64,000 bases of DNA. Origin: Alopecurus myosuroides. Its lineage: Eukaryota > Streptophyta > Magnoliopsida > Poales > Poaceae. The notes beneath the pieces are model-generated. The model saw only the letters and a program-made list of their open reading frames with translations, did not search any database and was not told where the DNA came from. The translations under genes and the position numbers were made by a program. The stretch spans positions 237,687,551 through 237,751,550 of the forward strand of contig CM054058.1 of the NCBI GenBank assembly GCA_028641055.1, given 5' to 3'. Below, piece by piece: positions 57,612 to 64,000 of the stretch. Every line of letters starts with the position of its first letter. Position 1 is the first letter of the stretch.

Positions 57612-60500
57612 CAAACCCGCACGAAGGATAAGGCAACCTGAGCTCCGCAGACCAGTTGCTGACGAAGACACTCGCGAACATCTTCGACTCGACGGAATTT
57701 TCGAAGTAGCACACTCAGACGTTCGGGAGCAGCATCCAACAGGTACATAGTCTGGTACATCGAAGAGAGCGCCTCCCGGCATGAATCGACAAAAGATCAA
57801 ACCTGCCGCACTTGATACTGAAGATTCGACATAACAAAACCATGCCTCGATCAGACCAGATGTTGCAGGCATGGATATTCGAGCTCCTGGATTCAGCAAC
57901 AATCCGATTATTCACCCACTACCCTTCTGGACTCGTGTCGGGTTCAATGCCTGCAACATGAAGAAAAACGTCAAGCGAAGAAAACATGAGTCAAACCGCT
58001 TGGGGCTTGGAACACTTACAAACAAAGCCTCTCGCGACAGTCGTAAATTCCTCCATCAGAAACTATTCATGCTCAGCTGCCAACTTCTCTTTCGATTTGG
58101 CCACGTCTGCAACGCCTTGCAAAGCCCTCAGCTTCTGCTCACGATCAGCGATACGGCTACGCAGGACATCAGTCACAGTTGCATTTGTTGAAGGAGCCAA
58201 AATAGAAACCCTGGGAATACTCGAAGAACCAAGGCCACCTACAACCACCTGGAAAAGGAAGACAAACATGCAAATTACTGAGTCACACGGCTCAAAGCAC
58301 CCGACATTGGCGTCATAAATACTTTCGAGTGCTCAGGGACTACTCCTATCGGGAGCACACAAGACACGCCAAAAGAAAAAGAGTAGATCAACAAAACAAA
58401 CATTTACATTTTGAGATAAAGGAAAAAGTACTCAGCCATATCAGGTTCATTACAAGCATAACACTTAGAAGAAAAGTTCCCTCTATCCTAAGGAATCGTC
58501 GACTTGCCAGAAACATCCTCGCTCGCAGCAGGTTTCACGTTGCGGCCACGGGCCATCAAATGTGACAACATACTAGCTAGCTTCTCAGCGCGAGCAGCAA
58601 AAGGTTTAATAGCTATCTTTTTTGCCCGCGCTGTCCCTGGGGGCTTCCGAGTACATCCTCTCCAGATCTCCTTCAAAACCGTTCTCCAATGCTATCGGAA
58701 TCGCCGTCTTCATGCCACATTCAGTCTGGGCAAGGAAATATTCGCGGAAGGGATCGTCCTCGCCAAGGAAGGTATGCAGCATGCCTTCCACAGTCGAAGG
58801 AACCTCCCTCCCCATAAAAAGCATTTGGTGTAGCGACGTCAGAATCGAGAAGTCTCCCCGATAACAAATGTTGCCTTCATCCCATGCTACTTGAGTTGGG
58901 TGCAGGCATCCATCAGAGCGTCAAGCCTGACCTAGCCAAGGATCGCCAAAGGAACCCCAAGTGCACCTGCAAAACCAAAAGATCCATAAAAACTATAGAA
59001 AATCTCAAAGAACATTAGTGCCTAGAATCAGCGAGTCGCCTACTTGACAAAGCTTTGGCTACAGGACAGAAGGATTCAGTCAGTTCATTGTCATGTGTTT
59101 GGCCTTCCTTTTCTAGTTTCTTCAAGGCCTCTCCCGATTCCACGAGCTGCTCGGAGGTTTCCTTCTGGACGGACTGCAGCTCCTTCTCGAGATCTTTCGC
59201 TCGGTGAAGAGCGTCAGCCCTCTCGGCATCTGCGCGAGTAGCCTCATCTAAGAAGTAAAAAAGGAACACACTCAAGTGTTAAGGAAGAGAACAAAATCAT
59301 ATCACTTGAAAAACCTTTGACTCACCCTTCGAGGCCTTCAGATCCAAGTGGAGTTGGTCACACTCCTGGTGAAGGGTCGCGCAATCGGCTTCCGCGACGA
59401 CTAAAGATGGCCAAGGAATCGAAAATAGCCTGCAGATAAACAATCAGAAACAGTGAAGATAATCTTTGAGTCTACACTCGACTGTAAACAGTCAAATGTA
59501 GACTCGGGGGCTACTCCTGTCGGGAGCACTGTCGTGCACCCGATAGCTGAACAAGCTAGAATCATGAAGACAGTTTTTGAGTCTACGCCCAACTATAAAC
59601 AATCGACCATAGACTCGGGGGCTACTCCCATCGGGAGCACAGACATGCACCCGATAAAGTGTAAGAGAATAAATTTAAAGGATATCAAAAAATGTTCACC
59701 TTGCCACTTGGAGTAAACAACGGGTCGGGAGAACTACCCAAAGCTTCCAACCTCATCGATTTCTTAGGTTCAGCAGGATCCTTCGCTTGCTTGCCCGTAG
59801 GATCAGGTGAGACCGAGTCAGGATTCGCCACTGTCTTCGACGGGCTCGGAGCTCTCTTGTCCGGACTCGAAGCTTTCTTGACCTCCGGGACGCTTTCCTT
59901 CTGCTTAGTGGACTGGGCCGAGGAGAGGAACTAGCCCTTGCTGAGCATCACGCAGCTAAAATTTGTTAAGATAAAGGCTCCAAATAGAGTAGCATCGCGA
60001 GTAGAAAAGAAACAAGACTCACTCGTCATCTTCATTGTCAAAGGCGTTACAATCCCAAGGAACAAAAACCTTCATCTTCTTGGGCAACGGAGGAAGCACC
60101 TTCAGAGGAGTCACAAAGTGAACCGCCTTCGGATCAAGTTCCTCGGGTAGCACTTGACTCAAAGAAGCATCCTTAGAAGTTACTTCCTATTTGTCTCTTC
60201 TATTGCGCTTGCGAGGGATGCTGGTGAAGCTCTCGTCCTCCTCTTCCTCTTGTGCTCATCCTTCTCTTCACTAGACTCTGTAGCTGCAACGCTAGTGTCG
60301 AGAGGAGCCTCGAAATTACTCGCCAAGAGATCAGAAGCACCACAATCCACCCCAGGAAGTGGCGAGTAACAGGTTTCAACGTCCTGGTTCTAAAAAAGAA
60401 AAGGAGATTCGACAATCAGCCAGACACTCGAAAGAGTTATATAACAGGAAAAAAGAAGCGCAGTAGATCACCTCGGTCGAGGGATGCTTGGAGTCAAAGG
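57612..60500 (-). pseudogene. Gypsy antisense frame with coiled coil, decayed
   Basis: Several minus-strand frames (57760-57575, 58269-58063, 58824-58606, 59275-59015, 60415-60200) form a broken gene with intron-like gaps. 57760-57575 encodes ERLSVLLRKFRRVEDVRECL and ALSFVRVWH. 59275-59015 is a coiled coil rich in Ala/Glu/Lys (RADAERADALHRAKDLEKEL). Such frames lie antisense, downstream of pol, in Grande-like gypsy elements; their function is not established. The adjoining integrase fragment supports that reading. Confidence 0.45.
59465..59660. repeat. Two diverged 111-bp repeats in gypsy internal DNA
   Basis: Units start at 59465 and 59576, each with 'tttgagtctac', then 'gactcgggggctactcc', 'tcgggagcac' and 'gcacccgata'. 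A weaker third match (gggactactcctatcggg) lies at 58336. This spacer type recurs in Triticeae gypsy elements. Confidence 0.6.
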
Positions 60501-60564
60501 CTATAGCAGGAACCACCAAAAAATTCTCCTCCTTCTTAAGTGACGAGGGAATGACTCCAGGACC

Positions 60565-60939
60565 TGTCGAGTGAGCCCACCTGGTCTAAGGCCCAGCACT
60601 GAAACCCAGCGCAAAGCACTACCCCTTGGCTCTAGAAGGCCCAGCAATGGCCCACCCGCAAGACTTGCGGGGCAAGATGGAAAGCTTCCACCAACTAGAC
60701 CTAGGGTTTGTAATCCCCTCGTGTACGGCTTGAGACCGGGCCGTCTATTTAAAGGCTGGGAGAGCAATCCTAGGGGGACATCCAATCTTAGTTTTCACCA
60801 CCATAGCCATAGCCTCGAGATCCAATCTCTCGGTTAGCGCATTCGCCATTGTAACCAATCCTCATAATACAAAGACAAACAAGCAGGAGTAAGGGTTTTA
60901 CCTCTACAAGGGCCCCGAATTTGGGTAAATCGTGCCCCC
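60565..60939 (+). mobile_element. Gypsy LTR, left part (interrupted)
   Basis: Starts TGTCGAGTGAGCCC and contains a promoter-like region ('ctatttaaaggctggg' at about 60747). It resumes at 62546 after a nested solo LTR and ends ...AATCGACA at 62642; the ends TGTCGA and TCGACA are inverted. Without the insertion the LTR would be about 0.47 kb. Confidence 0.65.
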
Positions 60940-62545
60940 TGATGGCGTGTAGTTGACGCCCTCGTTGGTAAACCCCAAGAGAAAGGTTGTGAAGAGCGTA
61001 GCAGCAAGTTTTCCCTCAGAAAAGAAACCGAGGTTGAATCGACCAGTAGGAGGACAAGCAATCTCTGAAGGTTGATGCAGCTGAGGTGGCAGGGTGCACT
61101 ACCGGTTCAGCAGCAACATGGAACCTACACAACACAATCAAATCACTCTGTCCCAACGAAGCAGTGAGGTTGTTAATCTCAACGGTTTTGCTAAACACAA
61201 AGAGGTTAAACGTATGGTGTGAAAAATAGTAGGAACAGTATGAGAGTAGTATGAAAGAAGTAAGTGTTTTATCATTATGAGGAAAAATGGACCGGGGTTC
61301 ACAGTTCACTAGTGGTGTCTCTCCGTGAAAGATAAATAACATGTGTGGTGAACAAATTACACCTCGGCAATTGACAGAAATGAAGGCTGCACCGTAGTGC
61401 ATATGCAAGACATAAAGATTACTATGTGATTCATGTGGGCATTACAACAAAATACATAGACCGTTATCCAACTGCATCTATGACTAAAAATCCACCCTCC
61501 GAATATCATCCGAACAAACGTTGGGTATTAAGTTGCAAGCAACAGATAATCGTAGTAAGCAAAGTGTGTAATGTAAACAATAACATCATCCTTAGACAAA
61601 GCATTGTTGTTTTCTCCCTAATGGCAACAGCACATCCTCCATCCGTTACGTTTCTGTCACTCGAGCACAGATTAAAAGGAGGCATGAACCCACTATCGAG
61701 CATAAATAATCCCTCTTGGAGTTACTAGCATCTACTTGGCCAGAGCATCTACTAATAACAGAGAGCATGCAAGATCATAAATAACATATGCATGAAGATA
61801 ACATGATAGATTGATAATCATAAGACATAGCATTCAACATCCATCCGATCCCAGCAAACACAACATGTAGCATTACATAAAGATGATCTTGATCATGTTG
61901 GGAACCTCACAAGATCTAAACATGAGGTACAAAGTGGAGAGAACAACCATCTAGCTACTGCTATGGACCCGTAGTCCATGGATGAACTACTCACGCATCA
62001 CTTTGGAGGATGGCATGGTGGTGTAGACCCCTCCGGTGATGATTTCCCCCTCCGGCAGGGTGCCGGGGAGAGCTATAGAACCCTCCTGATCTCGGGATGA
62101 CGGTGACGGCGGCCTCGGGTGTTTCTCGGGAAAAGTGGGATTTCTTTAGGGTTTACGTCTCGGGGGGATTATATAGGTGAAAGGGCAGAGGTGGTGGAGG
62201 CCCGGGGGCCCCACACCACCCTCCGGCGCAGCCAAGGGGGGGGGGCGCGCCGCCCTAAGGTGTGGGGCGCCTGAGGCCCTCCTCCTTGTCTCTTCGGGAC
62301 TCCGTGGAACCTTCGGGAATTCTAAGACTTCCGGGCTTCGAATTTTCCAATTCCGAGAATATTTCCAGAACAACTTTTCTAAAACTAAAAATAGCAGAAA
62401 ACAAGGAACTGGTTCTGTGGCATCTTGTCAATAGGTTAGTCCGGAAAATCGATAAAAATGGCATAAACTATATAACAAACATGTGGGAGACAATAAGAAA
62501 ACAACATGGAACATCAGAAATTAAGGATACGTTTATGACATATCA
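60940..62545 (-). mobile_element. Solo LTR nested in a gypsy LTR
   Basis: 1606 bp from TGATGGCG to ...GACATATCA, same family and orientation as 55977-57606. The flanks are C-rich 5-mers (CCCCC at 60935-60939, CCCCT at 62546-62550). Joining the flanks restores a continuous gypsy LTR sequence, confirming insertion. Confidence 0.75.
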
Positions 62546-62662
62546 CCCCTGTTAGCCGACGTTGTCATCAGCGCTTACTTTGTTCTCCTACTCGAAACCC
62601 TGCCGGATCATCCGAGGGATTTGTCGACATGCATAATCGACAATTGAAGCCGTCTGTGGGAA
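62546..62662 (+). mobile_element. Gypsy LTR right end and primer-site region
   Basis: LTR ends at 62642 (tcgaca). It is followed by TTGAAGCCGTCTGTGGGAA at 62644-62662, close to the TTGGCGCCGTCTGTGGGAA sequence that follows many grass gypsy LTRs, with two changed bases. Confidence 0.6.
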
Positions 62663-64000
62663 CGGCAGGCGCTGGATCCACGACATCATCAACCTCATCT
62701 TCACCGAGCTTCAACTAGAGCCTGGAAACCTTGGCTCCTTCGGAGCCAATCTTCTTCGGGTCGTTCGTCTACACGCCCCAGTCGCCGGAATCTCGTCTGG
62801 TGTTCAGCGGACTCCAGGAAGGCTTCAACATGACGTTCGACGATCTCCGCTTCCGCACCAGTAAGTAAGGAATCTTATGCTTCCCCGATCAAACCGAGCT
62901 CGATGAATCAGACTCTGAATCCATCTCGATCCCGGCAATCCCGGAATCACCACTTAGCGACACCGAACGCAACTCGGAGTTCAGCGACGGCTCCATCCGC
63001 TGCAACACGCGCGACTTCCACACTATCATGACCGAGGAACCCTCCAAACTCAGCGAGGATCGCTAGCCCACGCCAAAGACTTACGAGCCATATCTGGCCC
63101 ATGTCTACATGGCAGATCCAGCCGAAGAACCTGCCGAAACAGAGGTCAGCCTCGCAGCGAGGCAGCAGATCAAGGTTTCGTGAGCCGCCTGGGTCAAAGC
63201 GAAGGCAGCGGTGCAAACGGGTCACCCGATAGAACCCGGGTCTTCTCAGGAAGATCTGATCGCGTACCACTACCACCTATCGCTAAAAAGCCGCCAGTTA
63301 TCGGATGCCCGCAAAGAGCTCGAGTTACGCAAACAAGCGACAGAAGCTTCGAGTGCGCGCCGTGCCGCGCTATCTTGGACCCACTCGATGGGGAACCATC
63401 CCATCAGGAAGGGAAAGTAAGTCTCGAAGAACGCTTGCATGGACCAAGGATCTCTCAGCGAAATCAGCAAAACCATCGATACTTCCCTCATGCACGTTGA
63501 CGACGAGGGCAAAGTGCACCCTACGACTCCTGCCGCCGCGGTCCTGGCCGCTGCCACCTATCTACAGGCAAATCAGCCGCCAGAAAATGACACTCGCGCT
63601 GAGCAACGTCGCCAAGTCCAAAAGGGGCTAGGCATGGCCGAAGCAGCCATCGCTGCCCAGACTCGCAAAAACACGACAAGTCCTGAAGCTGATAAAACGC
63701 CTCGAGTGGACAGAACACCCCGCGGACGCGGGAGTACGTCACCGAGAAGAGGAGACAAGGGATCGCCTTGCCACCCCAGGGGAAAAGAAGCAAGATGCCG
63801 CGGTGATAGCCCGCGCGGCGATGACGATAGCCCGCGACAGCGTGACAGTAGCCCACGGCACCACGGAAGCCGCTTGCGACATCGCAACAGGGAACCACAG
63901 CAGGATCATAATCGCGATCGGGCCCAATACGACGCACGTGGGGACATTGTGCAAAGTAAGGTCGATAAAGCTCGCGCACGCAGAAACCGCGCCCGATCAT
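62663..64000 (+). pseudogene. Gypsy gag polyprotein fragment, runs off window
   Basis: Plus-strand frames with several stops and shifts encode a gag-type product: FSGLQEGFNMTFDDLRFRTS (about 62802-62861), an acidic DESDSESIS patch, PYLAHVYMADPAEEPAE, a Leu/Lys/Arg helix (SLKSRQLSDARKELELRK, about 63279-63332) and an Arg/Ser/Asp-rich RNA-binding-like tail from about 63710 to the window end. In-frame stops (for example after RFRTSK and after SEDR) show decay. Protease and reverse transcriptase would lie beyond the window. Confidence 0.6.

Overview
The window looks like repeat-rich DNA from a large grass genome, most likely a Triticeae species (wheat, Aegilops or barley group). The pointers are a PIF/Harbinger ORF1 of the grass type, a Stowaway MITE, Athila-like LTR retrotransposons with a tRNA-Asp-type primer site, a decayed LINE, Ty3-gypsy fragments with an antisense coiled-coil reading frame, and one plant-type membrane RING-H2 E3 ligase gene. 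I see no rRNA, tRNA, CRISPR or operon-like structure. The family and species assignment is inference.

Layout. Positions 1-18311 and 19978-38290 are the same sequence in direct orientation. I find only two length differences between them: one base near 2875 and a poly-G tract of 16 versus 19. Positions 18320-19710 match 46921-48304. Both facts fit one model: a segment of about 28.6 kb (19711-48304) was tandemly duplicated, and the left copy then lost about 8.6 kb (38291-46919 of the right copy) at 18311/18319. The duplication junction at 19710/19711 cuts exon 1 of the E3 ligase gene. Each copy carries, in order: a candidate small DNA transposon, an unassigned AT-rich stretch, a gene-like region with canonical splice sites but no long frame, a non-autonomous PIF/Harbinger element with a frameshifted ORF1, LINE-like 3' fragments, a deletion derivative of a repeat also present at 43861-45376, and two inverted LTR fragments. 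Only the right copy continues into the complete LTR, its primer binding site and a decayed internal domain (37678-42298), then an inverted LTR, mixed repeats and the E3 gene.

The only convincing host gene is the E3 ligase on the minus strand (46867-48494, three exons, about 311 residues, several membrane spans and a complete C-terminal RING-H2). The left copy (18305-19741) keeps the reading frame but has a new 11-residue N-terminus and a RING that ends before its last zinc-ligand pair.

The right flank is a nest of dead retroelements. A minus-strand LINE (49233 to about 53990) has a stop codon directly before its YADD motif. It is followed by an 800-bp tandem duplication of a gypsy integrase 3' end, an antisense retroelement frame split by a solo LTR, a gypsy LTR split by a second solo LTR, and a gypsy gag fragment running off the window. 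I found no previously undescribed molecular system. The most interesting content is the duplication/deletion history and the chimeric E3 gene. Such near-perfect copies could also be an assembly error.
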